Below are positions 44,230 through 56,007 of a DNA stretch of 64,000 nt, piece after piece (position 1 is the stretch's first letter; every line of letters begins with the position of its first letter). The notes beneath the pieces are model-generated. The model was not told where the DNA came from. It did not search any database and worked only from the letters and a program-made list of their open reading frames with translations. Made by a program: the position numbers and the translations under genes. The stretch is from positions 60,144,919 through 60,208,918 of the forward strand of contig JAVHZZ010000011.1 of the NCBI GenBank assembly GCA_036250195.1, written 5' to 3'. The DNA is from Mixophyes australis (taxonomy: Eukaryota > Chordata > Amphibia > Anura > Limnodynastidae).

Positions 44230-45365
44230 CACTTGCAGACATGCTGTATTTTTGTGCTTGTCGGTCTAGTCTATATAATGTATGTACTGCTCAATGTGCA
44301 TGCTGCATTAGTGGTTAGACAATCCACTTTTCAACAGTGGACTCATGAGTTGAAATCCTGATGTATGTGCGTATACTTGAATATTCTCACCATGTTTTTG
44401 TGGGTTTACTCCACTATGCCGCTTATGGAAGAGTACGCTAGTATATTTTTTTGTTCCGCTATTGTTATACCCAGTATTGAATGATGTATGTATATTTATG
44501 ATTGCGATTTACTATCTGCTAATTTTGTATCCCCATTTATTTCCAACACATAATTCCAGATGACACATTCTTCATGTGGAAGAATAAGCATGTGTGTGTA
44601 ATTATTGATTGTTAATCCTTAAACCGTGATGTTGGCAGTAGTGCGTGTGTTGTGTTGTATTTTTGCTAAGAGCACTATTAGTTAGCACCTACAGCACTTT
44701 CAGATCTGGTGCTTGTCATAGAAGCTTATATAATTTCTGTAATTTTCAATCTGCCCGTTACATTAGTGGTTAGACATTCCACCTGCCAACAGTAAGGTCA
44801 TGATATCAAATCCTGAGTCATGTCTGTATCTGTGTGAACTTTGTATATCCCCATGTTTCTGTGGGTTTAATCCAATGTGTAACTTATAGAAGAGTATGCT
44901 AGTATATGATTTGGTGATGGCTTGGTTTATACTGAGTATTGTATTGTATATTTTTATTTTGAATTGCAAATTATTAGCCATTGAATTCGCATCCACATTT
45001 ATTTCAAATAGAATATTACAGATGACACATTTTCATGTCTGAGAACAATAGAATGGTATGTAATTCTTTATTGTTTATCCTTAAACCTTCATGTTGCCAG
45101 TAGTGCCTGTGTTGTGTTGTATGTTTTTTAGGAACACTATTACCTATATGACTTTCAGACATGATACTTGTCTTTCAAGTCTATATAATGTATGTAATGC
45201 TCAATCTTCACGTTGCCTTAGTGGTTAGACAATCCACTTTTTAACAGTGGGGTCAAGAGTTCAAATCCTGAGTCACGGCCTTATCTCTGTGCAGTTTAAA
45301 TATCCTCTGCATGTTTGTGTGGGTTTCCTCCTATGTGTCCCTTATTGAAGAGTACGCATGGTTTA
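44230..45365 (+). repeat. 455-bp tandem repeat (about 2.5 copies) with SINE-like head
   Basis: The segment 'ttagtggttagac' recurs with its GTGG at 44311, 44766 and 45221, exactly 455 bp apart each time. The whole interval aligns between copies ('gaagagta-gct', 'atttattt-caa', 'agatgacacatt', 'tgtgttgtgttgtat'). Each copy holds A-box-like and B-box-like segments of the SINE family. Confidence 0.85.
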
Positions 45366-46017
45366 TGTACTCAGATTTTATCTACATAGTGTAAACAAAT
45401 TAAACTGTAATGTCTCTTATTTATACTAGCATATTAGTCATTTAAAAAAAAAATCAAACAAGGTATAGGCTAACTATTAGATATTACACATCAAACACCT
45501 CATATTGCTATTTATTACAACTGTGCATCCACCATGGTTGTTGTTTTTTTTAAAAAAAAAGGACATTGTTTAATGTTTGACATTAATATAAAATTTAAAA
45601 AAAATTCTGAGTGAAGATGTTAATATGTAGGTTGTGCATACTTAGTTGTGAGTATTTAAAACAAACAATGCTTTTTCAACAGTTAAGTGTTGTTATTAAG
45701 CGCTGCTGCTATAGCTTTTTTGGACTTAAACATGACCCCGAGCTTCCTTAAGTGTTATGCATGAATTTAAGAAAAATGCTAAATATTTCTTCTTATCTAT
45801 CCGACGGATCCGGAGGTAAAAGCCTACCTTTCTTAAGTCAGTATGATCTTCCCCCAATCTCCGCCCATTCCCAACCCTTTTTTCTTAAGTGGTCAAAAAG
45901 CTTCTTAAGTGAAGTTAAGAAGGATTTCCTTCTTATCTCTCTTTTCTGAGCATGTGCAGAGACGATTTTCGTATTATCCACAAAAAACAGCAGATAAATC
46001 AGTAATGAATCAAGCCC
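45366..46017. other. Non-coding right subterminal region of the Harbinger candidate
   Basis: Rich in 'cttaagt' and 'cttctta' motifs, which also occur inside the left terminus near 26430-26500. This supports a subterminal-repeat role. Confidence 0.45.
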
Positions 46018-46138
46018 TCTGTCTCTTTACTCCCTCTCTTCTTTCTACCACTCTTAAAATTTGTCTTTGATTGTTCATTGCGAAAAAACAATCTCATTTT
46101 GTTGGTTATGTTCTACATGACTATGCTTATGTAACCTA

Positions 46139-46453
46139 GGACCTGATTCATTAAGGATCTTAAATTAAGAAGTTTCTTATTTAAGTCTCCTGGACAAAAC
46201 CCTGTTACAATGCAAGGGGTGCAAATTAGTTTTCTGTTTTGCACATAAGTTAAATACTGACTGTTTTTTCAAGTAGTACACAAATATTAACTTTAAATTT
46301 CAGTGTACAAATAAACTATCGAGTATTTGTGTGCTACATGAAAAAACAGTCAGTATTTAACTTATGTGCAAAACAGAAAACTAATTTGCACCCCTTGCAT
46401 TGTAACATGGTATAAGAAACTTCTTAATATAAGATCCTTAATTAATCAGGCCC
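46139..46453. mobile_element. Harbinger-type palindromic MITE, 315 bp
   Basis: Ends GGACCTGATTCATTAAGGAT and, inverted, GGGCCTGATTAATTAAGGAT. The flanks are CTA (46136-46138) and TTA (46454-46456), close to the TTA TSD of Harbinger elements. The arms of roughly 130-150 bp are near-perfect inverse complements around a loop near 46290-46320. Confidence 0.85.
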
Positions 46454-46456
46454 TTA

Positions 46457-47284
46457 ATGTTACTTGTAGTGCAGAAATTTAATGAAGAAACATTACACAA
46501 AAAAATAAAAAATAAGGAAAGGTTGATAACATTTAGTTATCCCATTATATATTAGATCACTTTTTATTTAATTAAAATTAATTTAAGGTATAATTTCATC
46601 TCTATTTATCATCATTCATCTAATTAACTTATTACTATTTTCACTACTTCTTCATTTATTCACGATAGTATAATAGCACTTATCTTCTATTTTTGTCATA
46701 ATGTAACTAGGGTTGATATGAATTCTATTATATGTTACTTTTACAAGGATAAATTTTTATTGTATGTCACCTCGATGAGGTCACACTAACGCACATATCA
46801 CTAGATGGGGTGCTTCTTTATTTTACAAGTTTACACACACGTTTACACACAAGTTTATTTATTCACATGTTTAATTTGTCATCACTGTTATTAGTTACTC
46901 ACCTTTATTCATAATCATTTATTATAATTGAATACTAAAGAATAAGTATATATAATCAAAGATGTACTGGAACCATTCATGAGATCATAAGGTACTATAC
47001 TACCCCTTTTGTAATGCGGGTCCAACTATTACACTAATTTAAAATGGAGGTGTCAAATAATGCATTAATTTACTTATTTAAAAAACGGAGTCCAAAAAAA
47101 CATATATAAAGATATGGGTTACAATTGTGAATATCTTCTGTAACTTTGATGACCGTTATTACTAAGGAAACTACAAGGAATCGATAGGAGGGCAAGGATT
47201 GCCTTTATTTTATGTTAATCAAATCTCAGTATGATGATTGGCTGAGTGTGGTATTTAAAAAATCAGTCAGTAGCAAATTAGTGA
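46457..47284. other. AT-rich spacer
   Basis: No gene or terminal repeat recognised. Confidence 0.35.
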
Positions 47285-47285
47285 T

Positions 47286-47323
47286 TCCCATGATTAAGCC
47301 TAACAGCGAAACACACGTTGGGT
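47286..47323 (+). ncRNA. Hammerhead-like motif 4 (degenerate)
   Basis: CCC (47287-47289) can pair with GGG (47320-47322). Between are TGATTA in place of CTGATGA, a weak GC/GC stem, GAAAC and CACGTT. It shares the pattern of the other four but lacks core bases. Confidence 0.3.
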
Positions 47324-48004
47324 GTGCGTCCTGGTGACGTTGGAGACCCGGAAGCTGCAGGGGCCAGCTGGCAGTGTCCAGTGGCGTCTCATGCAATAAA
47401 GCAATTTAAGCTTGTAATAGAGAATGGGATTTTTTATGAAGGGAATATTGGGAGGGCCAAAATTAGATCCTCTCAGTGTAGAGTGCTTAGGAGTGATTAG
47501 GTCATAGGGGTTCCATTATCAGCCGCATAGAACAATTCAAGTAAGATTGCTATAGAACCTATTAGCGCTTTTACAGCACTTGATACATGTGATATGGAGA
47601 TATGTCAACCATGTATTCAATAGGGAAATCATATATGCAATTACACAGCGCTATATAGGAGCTGCTACCCCTATAAGGATCTTTTTATATAGAGCAGTGA
47701 CAGCTACTTTATATGTGGACATAAATGTGTGTACTAATAGCGTGGATATGTGAGACATATAGCATCTACTCTGCACTGGTAATACACAACATGGATTTGT
47801 GTGCAGGTGAACAAAATAAAGCTGTCTGATAAAACTTGAAAAGTAATACACACATCTTGTGAGTCCTGCAGCGGGTCTAAGCTTTTATCATTTTATTTAA
47901 TCTTTTCTTTACTTATTTACTTACTTCATTTTATATTTTGCCTTTGGAGACCTATTTATATGATTGAGTATTTTAATATGCAAATGATAAAAATTGTTCT
48001 ATAA

Positions 48005-49308
48005 TTGTATTTTGCCTGGAGTGCTCAAGAAACCACTGACTAATGGCCACACATTCTTGCCTAATCAAGGCTTGGAGTCAGAATTTGTGGGTTTTTGTTT
48101 TTCCACCCACCTCTTGAGGATTGACCACAAGTTCTCAATGGGATTAAGGTCGGTGGACTTTCTTGGCCATGGAGCTAAAATTTTGATGTTTTGATCCCGA
48201 GCCACTTAGTTATTACATTTGTCTTATGGCAAGGTGCTCCATCATGCTGGAAGAGGCATTGTTAGTCATCAAACTGTTCTTGGATGGTTGGGAGAAGTTG
48301 CTCTTGGAGGATGTTTTGGTACCATTTTTTATTCATGGCTGTGTTCTTAGGCAAAATTGTGAGCGAGCCCACTCCCTTGGCTGAGAAGCAGCCCCACTCA
48401 AAAATGGTCTCAGCATGCTTTACTGTTGGCATGACACAGGACTGATGGTAGCGCTCACCTTTTGCTCTGGACAAGCATTTTTCCAGATGCCCCAAACAAT
48501 CTGAAAGGGGATTCATGAGAGAAAATGACTTTACCCCAGTCCTCAGCAGTCCAATCCCTGTAGCTTTTGCAGAATATCAGTCTGTCCCTGATGTTTTTCC
48601 TGGAAAGAAGTGGCTTCTTTGCTGGCCTTCTTGAAAGCAGCCCATCCTCCCAAAGTCTTCGCCTGACTGTGTGTACAGATGCACTCACACCTGCCTGCTG
48701 CCATTCCAGTGCAAGCTCTACACCGGTGGTGCCCCAATCCCGCAGCTGAATCAACTTTAGAAGATGGCCCTGGCGCTTGCTGGACGTTCTTGGGCGCCCT
48801 GAAGCTTCTTCACAAATATTGAACCTCTTTCCTTGGAAGTTCTTGATGATCCGATAAATGGTTGATTTAGGTGCATTCTTTCTAGCAGCAATATCATTGC
48901 CTGTGAAGCCCTTTTTGTGCAAAATAATGATGACTGCACGTGTTTCCTTGCAGGTAACCATGGTTAACAGAGGAAGAGCAATGATTTCAAGCACCACCCT
49001 CCTTTTAAACCTTCCAGTCTGTAATTCTAACTCAATCAGCATGACAAAGTAATCTCAAATCTTGTCTTCGTCAACACTCTCACCTGTATTAATGAGAGAA
49101 TCACTGACCTGGTGTCAGCTGGTCCTTTTGTGGCAGAGCTGAAATGCAGTGGAAATGTTGTTTTTGGGAAAAAGTTCATTGTTATGGCAAAAAGAGAAAT
49201 TAATTGCAATTCATCTGCATATACAAATTGCCGTCATAAAAACTAAGGCAGCAGACTTTGTGAAAAATAATATTTGTGTCATTCTCAAAACTTTTGGTCC
49301 TGACTGTA
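48005..49308 (-). pseudogene. Tc1-like transposon with broken transposase
   Basis: The right end has the terminal repeat CAGTCAGGACC (inverse complement at 49296-49306) next to TA (49307-49308). The transposase reads 49042-48455, then 48516-48262, then a third frame to about 48010. It shows a helix-turn-helix region (STIYRIIKNF), GRPR, and the catalytic block IFSHES, in which His (48515-48517) replaces the first catalytic Asp. QHDGAPCH (second Asp) and the NPIE-equivalent block lie near 48230 and 48150. Two frameshifts. The left terminal repeat is missing. Confidence 0.9.
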
Positions 49309-50808
49309 CATGCCCTATATTAGTCTGCCCCTTGCCTCCCCCATTTAGTTTCTCAAGGTGTAAGGAGTTGTAAGTGTCATTTGCATACAGACATGAATTG
49401 AATGCAATTGGAGTAACCTCCATTTCCGAGCATACGTCCAAATATGAATCAGGACCACTATATAGCGACAGACAGTGATAGTGGACCCTGGGAGCAATAG
49501 TGTAGTTATTCTGTATGTGGGAGTTGTAGTGCAGGTGTCTACTAGTGACCACCTTACAGTTGCTTACTTTTTCTCCGGTATTACTATGGGTCTGTTATAT
49601 TCTCCATCTCTACCTTCCTACTGTCACTGCAAAACTGGGACTGTCCAAAATCAGTAGCATCATTTTGTATACAAAATAGTATGTTCAAGCCTAGATTTTA
49701 TTTTATGTTGTTGCAGTGCTGCCTCCTCTGGAGCTCTATGATTGTAACATCCTCCAAGTCCTACAAATGAAAAATAATCAGTATATATTTTAATCTACAA
49801 CTCCCAGCAGAAATACATATATTTATAATATAAGTAAAAGTCTGGTACAGTCATGAAACATGGAAGACCCTGCAGAGCTGATGCTCTAGGTTTAAACTTG
49901 TTGTCTAGAGTATGTTTTTTTCTGGAAATTATGGCCTGCTTCTATCATACTTGCCTACACTCTCAGTATGTCCATGAGGTGCCTGAATTTCAGGAGACCT
50001 CTCAGACTACCCTAAAAGCAGGCACTCTCCCAGATCCCGGTAGGGGTGTGGCTTAATTATGCATTTCACTTCGTTAAATCCTGTCCCCACTGCGCAATGT
50101 GAATGTGAATTGGGGCAGAGGCAGGGCTACAGCAACATGTTGGTGTCATCACGCCCTCCCCCTACTTGCGCACTGACCTCACCTCTGGGGTCTCCCAGAG
50201 GGGAACAGCAAAAGTTGGCAAATATGGCTTACATGAATTCTATTATATCACTGATTTCTGACTTAGTCAGAATGCTAAGCAATACTGTGAGTGTCCAATA
50301 AGGCTACACATGTAGGTCGCAAATTTGGAAGAAATGCAGCCTTTTGGCCCTAGGGCTGAGCAGCCGCATACACATAGACTGTTAGCGATCATCTTCTGAC
50401 CGCATTTACCAACAAGTCTGAGAATGATCCAATAAATTTTGATTATATAATTTATGGGACATCACAGTCATTTTCAGCTTCATGTGAGGCCAATTACCTG
50501 ATATGGGCTGCAATATTTCAGCATGAATAGCATGAATAGCATGAATAGATTATCATCTAGCAAATTGATGATAATGGAAGTTATCTTATATTGTCAATGT
50601 TTAAATATGCAAGAAAGAATATACTGTAATGTAGTTTACTCGCATAAGTAATTTTGGATGCACGCTAAATTTTCTCATAAATTTGGTAGAATCAAATCAG
50701 CAGCTCAAAAATTGACTTTATAGTAAACATTGTTGTTCTTTCGACAAATTTAATGTAAACTCTAAAATGCTTCCTTTAAAGTTCACCCTAAGGTATTGGA
50801 AATTGTAT
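49309..50808. other. Spacer without recognised features
   Basis: Short frames only, with no domain. A triplicated 'agcatgaat' occurs near 50520-50545. Confidence 0.4.
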
Positions 50809-51412
50809 GTACCTGTCAGAAATACTCTGTGGAATTGATGATACCTGCCAGCAGTTGGAGCTACTGAGTTCTGAGGTGCGGAGTCTAACACGCCCCTGGT
50901 TTTCACCAGGAACCCCCGCAAGGAGGTATGGACTTCGCTGCAAGGGACGCGCAGGTCGCGGCCTTCAGTATCAGTCAGCTGGCGAGGTAACAATTGAGAC
51001 AGCGGTGACAGCCCGTCACAACCAGAGGAACGGATATAGCCAAATCAGAAGCAGGAGAATGGTCAGGAAGCCGGGTCAATACCAAATATCAGTCTAAGCC
51101 AGAATCAGGAACCGAAGGAGAAGTCAGGAACAAGCCGGGTCAGAATCCAAGTAACAGCAACACAGGAACAAATGCTGGAGCAAGGCTGAAGACCAAATAC
51201 TCTGGCACTAAACATGTGTCAGAGGCTGCTTTATATACCCTAAGGTGCCTCCTGATAGGGTTAGGGAGATTTTGGCGGTAACACATGCTGGCTGCAGACA
51301 GGTGAGCAGAGATAGCGTCCTGCTGCTAGGCAACAGGATGTGGTTGCTTGGAAGGTGCAGGCGTCCGTCTCCTGCACCAAGTGTCAGTGCGGAGACAGCG
51401 CCTGACAGTACC
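50809..51412 (-). mobile_element. Solo gypsy LTR 50814-51407 (594 bp) with TSD GTACC
   Basis: On the minus strand it begins TGTCAGGCGC and ends ATTTCTGACA. GTACC flanks it exactly at 50809-50813 and 51408-51412. It aligns along its full length with the LTRs at 3079-3673 and 59821-60424, including the TATA block (near 51230). It represents LTR-LTR recombination of a full element. Confidence 0.95.
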
Positions 51413-51904
51413 ATTATTATTTAGGTGATTTTTTAGCTTTTGTGCTTATAATGATCCACTTTACATTTGAAGTGACTTCCTGCAGGAAGTCTTGTAGGCA
51501 TAGGAAAAATATTTTCCAAATCAGCCTTTCGTCAAGTAGTTGTAGTTTTAGAAATTTCATAAAATGTGTACAACTGTGAATACTGCTTTTATTCTTTCAC
51601 ATAAAAGTAGATTTGTAACATATATTCAATAATTCCCTTGAAAAAATTGGAGATCACATTTAAATAAATGCATTTTTCTAGCCATTTTAAAGAGGTTCTT
51701 TATTTCTTTTTGCTGGATTACCAGAAGGAGTCAGCCTGTCATAAAAACAATGTTCAATTTCAGTCCTAAGCAGGAAACACCAGGTAGGTACAGTTTTATA
51801 GCACATTTTTTGGTGGGACAGTATTATGAATTCTAACTACAATTATTTACATAACAATACATTATATAGATGTATGAATTTTAGCTTTAAATCATAAGGC
51901 AATT
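51413..51904. other. AT-rich spacer
   Basis: Nothing recognised. Confidence 0.35.
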
Positions 51905-52198
51905 GCATGAGGTATACTATCAAAGAATTTAAATACTCGCGCTCAGGTATTATGTTGCAATATATACCTATGGAACTGCTGATAACGAGTACCCCAACTC
52001 AATTAAACATGAACAAGTGTGATCAACGCCTCACCTATGGTACTGGTGATATCACCTAGTAAATTGCTGGGTTCAGTGAGAAAATAGTTATATATTAAGC
52101 AATTTATTACATGTATATTGCTGGTTTAAAATTTGAATAGACAAAATGAAATCCTTAAATAATCATTCATATCATCTGGCTGCCATATTATCTATACA

Positions 52199-53173
52199 TG
52201 ATGAGTGGGATCCTTCTGGTATCAGCTGGGATTGGTGGTACTCCACCCAGAGGCGCGGAATCTAACAAAGCGGAAGGTTTTCACCATGGTTCCCTCAAGG
52301 GAATTTTGGCTTTGCAGCTTCCACTCTGCAGGTCGCGACCCTCTAGGGGAGTTCCCAGTGAGCAGTGATAGAGAACCGAGTACTAGAGAAGAAGGCAGTC
52401 ACTAGATAGGCACTAATGAGTGGGAGTGTTGAGCGATGCTCTGCGATAGTTAGTAGAGAGATAGATGTGATAGTCTGAGGTAGTTACCAGTAAGTAAGTA
52501 GAGCAGATAAGCGATAATCTGCGGCAGCACACTTGGAGCGATGATCAGCAGTAGTTACCACTAATGAGTGGCACAGGTGATAGGTGATTTGCAGCAGCAC
52601 ACTTGGAGAGATGAGAACAGTGATCTGCAGTAGTTACCACGAATGCGTGGAGCAGGTAAGCGATGGTGTGCGGTAGAGCACTCGGACAGATGAGAGCGGT
52701 GATCGCAGAAGTTACCACGAATAAGTGGAGCAGGTAATAGGTGATCCACGGCAGCATACACGAGTGAGTGGAGCAGGTAATAGGTGATCTGTGGCAGCAC
52801 GCTTGAAGAGATGAGACCGGTGATCTGCAGTAGTTACCACGAATAAGTGGAGCAGGTAATAGGTGATCCACGGCAGCATACACAAGTGAGTGGAGCAGGT
52901 AAGCGATGATCCACGGCATCACACTAGGAGAGCTGAGGTCCAAGGGGGTTGCATGAGCTGCTTCCAGGCCAGGAGTCTGACAAGGAGAACCAGCACTAAG
53001 AGGTGCTGGGAGGGAACCAATGATGAGCGGAGTAGGTGAAAACAGGCGAGACGGTCCCTTGCGCATGCGCAGAGCCGTTGCCAACCTGACAGCCGGAGGA
53101 GAAAGCAAGGAATCTGGAAATGAGTAGGTGCTCAGTTTACCAGGTGGCAGCCGCAGGAGAGCGGCATGTGACA
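52199..53173 (-). mobile_element. LTR fragment (~975 bp) with internal tandem repeats, inside the Penelope-like arm
   Basis: On the minus strand it starts TGTCACATGCC at 53173. The other end (near 52199) has LTR-like 'ctctagagggtcgcgacctg' and 'gaaccatggtgaaaacc' blocks but lacks a GTGACA terminus. No TSD matches, and about 170 bp of the host arm is gone, so a deletion probably removed the LTR end with adjacent host. Units containing 'gtagttaccacgaat-agtgg' and 'gagcaggtaa-cgatg' repeat over about 52440-52920. Confidence 0.65.
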
Positions 53174-53492
53174 TTTCCTCATGACGGTGTTCTTGGTTAA
53201 TCAATATGTTTGGCAGTAGCTAATATATCAGATAGACCATCACTATAAAGAATGGATACAACTGAAAGGGTGAACAAATCATGAAAAATCTATATTTAGG
53301 TCAGAGACAATTAATATAGTTGAATAAGTGTAAAGTGAGAAAGGCACGCATTTATTTCTATCTGAGTGATAAGAAGATTGCAAGTATCCGAATAAGGAGG
53401 CTGGATTGATGTCATAATTAACCAATGAGAATCAAGTGGGAGGAACTTCTACGTTATATTAACCTCTATTGTTGGACAGCAATCATTAATTA

Positions 53493-53540
53493 TATCCCTG
53501 AGGAAGGCTTCTGTGTTTGGAGATGAAATGCGTTGGTATA
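53493..53540 (+). ncRNA. Hammerhead-like motif 5
   Basis: The core CTGAGGA (53498-53504) keeps all invariant bases. A CTTC/GGAG stem II candidate with internal mismatches follows, then GAAA (53525-53528) and TGCGTT. TATCC (53493-53497) can pair with GG-ATA (53535-53540) around one bulge as stem I. Confidence 0.45.
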
Positions 53541-54162
53541 CATCATATCAAATTGTCAACAGTAAATGAGATCTCGCCGCATGCGCAACATCTAGAGTAC
53601 AAGTTCCAGATATTAGGATTCGAAAGAGGCAGAACGAGCGGGTGGACTTATGAGGAGGACGCTAGCAGTTCGGAAGCATTGACACCGACCTGTGAGTAGG
53701 TTGTTTCTCCTCTATATGCGGCCTGTCTAACTGGTTCCACGCTACTGCCAAACATATTGATTAACTAAGAACACTGTGATGAGGAAAGTTCCTATGAGTG
53801 ACTGTTGATAACATAATTTTTACCTAGCGCTGAAGGTTATCAAGATTGGCCATGGAATATTAACACTGCTAACTTATTAATGATACGTACTTATTACAAT
53901 TGGACATTTGTCTAGATGAGCATGTCAATAAGGTATCAACAATATTGTTGCAGTGAATGTTTATAGATAATCTGGCAGCCAGATGATATGAATGATTGTT
54001 GAAGGATTTCATTTGGTCTATTGACATTTTAAATCAGTAATATACATGTAATAAATTGCTTAATATATAACTTTTGTCTCATTGCATCCAGTAATTTACT
54101 AGGTGATATTACCAGTACTGGTGAGGCGCTGATCATACTTGTTCATGCATGAGGTATACTAT

Positions 54163-54711
54163 TGTGGTAAAAAGAAACATATTAGTATAAAAAATCTTAC
54201 ATTCGTTGGGTAACCTATTGCTATCTTGTAAATCTAGTAGGTATAGATGGTGTGGCATAAAAGGTAATAACTAATATGATGAAAGGTGTGACATCAAATA
54301 AGTATGTCTATGTTTTATAGTGGGTCATGATATTAACCATCGTTCTGAATTTGAATTCCAAGATTTTCATATTTCTTGGTTCTAAGATTTCCTGTCAGCA
54401 TCAACACTCTCATATAAAAAAAAATGATAAAAGACTTGCGCTCTCATTTAGAGTAGCTAAATATGCAGTTCTGGTCTTTAAAAAAATCACAATACCTATA
54501 AAACATGACAAAGGCTCTGGAAAATTTCTTTCCTGACCAGGGGCTTACTAAGGGTTAAGGCCGCCGTAGGCTAATATGCTTGTAGAGACCCCTCACCTTC
54601 CTTGTCAGGATAATATGCAGTAAGTTAAAACGAACTTAATTAAAAATCCGGTATCCTTCACCCTCCAATGTTTATTTTACCATGTTTTCAGAACTCAGCT
54701 CCACTTGGCTG
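54163..54711. other. Spacer, nothing recognised
   Basis: AT-rich, non-coding. Confidence 0.35.
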
Positions 54712-54986
54712 TTTTTTTAAATAAAAGACTATTTAAAAGGAAAAAGATGGAAACAATTACAATAAACGATGGTGGACAGGCAAACAAATTGTCCCCTTTT
54801 TTTCCCAACAAAACTGGGAGGGGGTGGGAAAAAAGGAACGGGGGAAGAAGAAGGGAGGGGGACAGGTACATGAGAAGAATAAACAAAGGACGATTCGCAA
54901 AAAAAATAAGGTAGTGCTGGGATAAATATGAACCAATAACACAAGAACTACAAAAAATAGCAAGGATTAGTAATTTAAGGTCAAGC

Positions 54987-54988
<2 letters not shown>

Positions 54989-55036
<48 letters not shown>
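54989..55036. repeat. (TA)n microsatellite
   Basis: About 24 TA units in the L1 relic 3' region. Confidence 0.95.
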
Positions 55037-55039
<3 letters not shown>

Positions 55040-56007
55040 TACTGCCTCCTCCATGGAATACAAGTAAAGTGGGTAATTAAGATGAGGAGGGTATTCCAAA
55101 TGAAGGCAGACAACTGTGATTCTCTCTCATATACTAGGGGGCCCATAAGGCATCACATTTATATTGTTTACATGTAGATATTATGTGATACTCTCCATAC
55201 TTGCGTCATGCCAAACAAAGTTTTTGAGGCCTCTGATAGTAGGGTCAGGATTTTTCCAATTTTTGGCTAGAAGGGATCTAGTGGCAGCAAGGAATGAGAA
55301 ATCAATTTGTTTGACACTGCGCTCTCATCCTGTAAGGGATGGGAGAGGAGGGAGATCAATGGGTCTTTGGAAATCGGTTGTCCGGACAGAGAGTTAAGAA
55401 AGGACAGGACCTTTTTCCATAAAGAGACAACGTAGGGGCATGTCCACCAAATGTGAAGAAGTGTATCCCTGTGGCCACATTCCTTGCAACTCAGAATTGG
55501 TTTAAGGGAACATTTTAGAGAGTTTATCTGGAGTATAATATCACCTATAGCAAAGTTTATATGGCATTTCCATCTGGAGGGGGTCCCAGACCTGAGTGCC
55601 AAAAGGGATATCAATTAGCAAATTGTAGTTTGAAAATATCATAACCTGGCAAACCAGAGACCTCAGACATAGCTTTTCAGGGTGTATGTAGGGGGAAGAG
55701 ATATGAGAAAATGTTTCACTTGGAAGAATTCAAAGAATAGAGGATGAGGGAGTAACACTTTTGTTGAATATCATTTAGAGATCCTCAATACTATTTAATA
55801 TTAAGGTCATGGACTAGTCTGATCCCAGTATGGATCCACAATTTGAAATGAGGAGAGGAAAAGACGGGAGGAAAGTCTGGGTTGTTCCATAGTGGGACTA
55901 AGGGGACAGGGAGGAGGATAATTTGAGTCAAGTTCGACAGTAATCCCATATAGCCAGGGAAAATGTGAGAGAGGGGAAGGCGTTGCTAAGGCTCCCATTA
56001 CGAATGC

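Larger units (their letters stand above)
26273..46020. mobile_element. Candidate PIF/Harbinger element, heavily interrupted (26276-46017)
   Basis: The left terminus GGGCCTGATTCATCAGTGAT (26276) and the right terminus (inverse complement ending at 46017, GGGCTTGATTCATTACTGAT) are similar inverted repeats, each flanked by TCT (26273-26275, 46018-46020). Inside are a MYB-like gene and a Harbinger-type transposase in convergent orientation, the two genes typical of this superfamily. Pairing of these two termini across 19.7 kb is inference: they could belong to separate elements, and TTA is the commoner TSD. Confidence 0.45.
51905..54162 (+). mobile_element. Non-autonomous Penelope-like unit 51921-54146 with 16-17-bp TSD
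   Basis: GCATGAGGTATACTAT occurs at 51905-51920 and 54147-54162. The left arm (about 52006-52198 and 53174-53250) is an inverted copy of the right arm (about 53735-54146): 'gctgccatattatctata' with 'tatagataatctggcagc', and 'ttaatcaatatgtttggcag' with its inverse near 53750. The centre carries a hammerhead-like motif and no coding sequence. The left arm is broken by an LTR and has lost about 170 bp. The plan mirrors the coding element at 12187-15511. Confidence 0.75.

Noticed and set aside
44300..45345. True tRNA genes
   Set aside because: Only A- and B-box-like segments are present; no cloverleaf could be formed, and the context is SINE/satellite.
52545..53204. 219-aa minus-strand frame
   Set aside because: Derived from tandem repeats inside an LTR; no domain.
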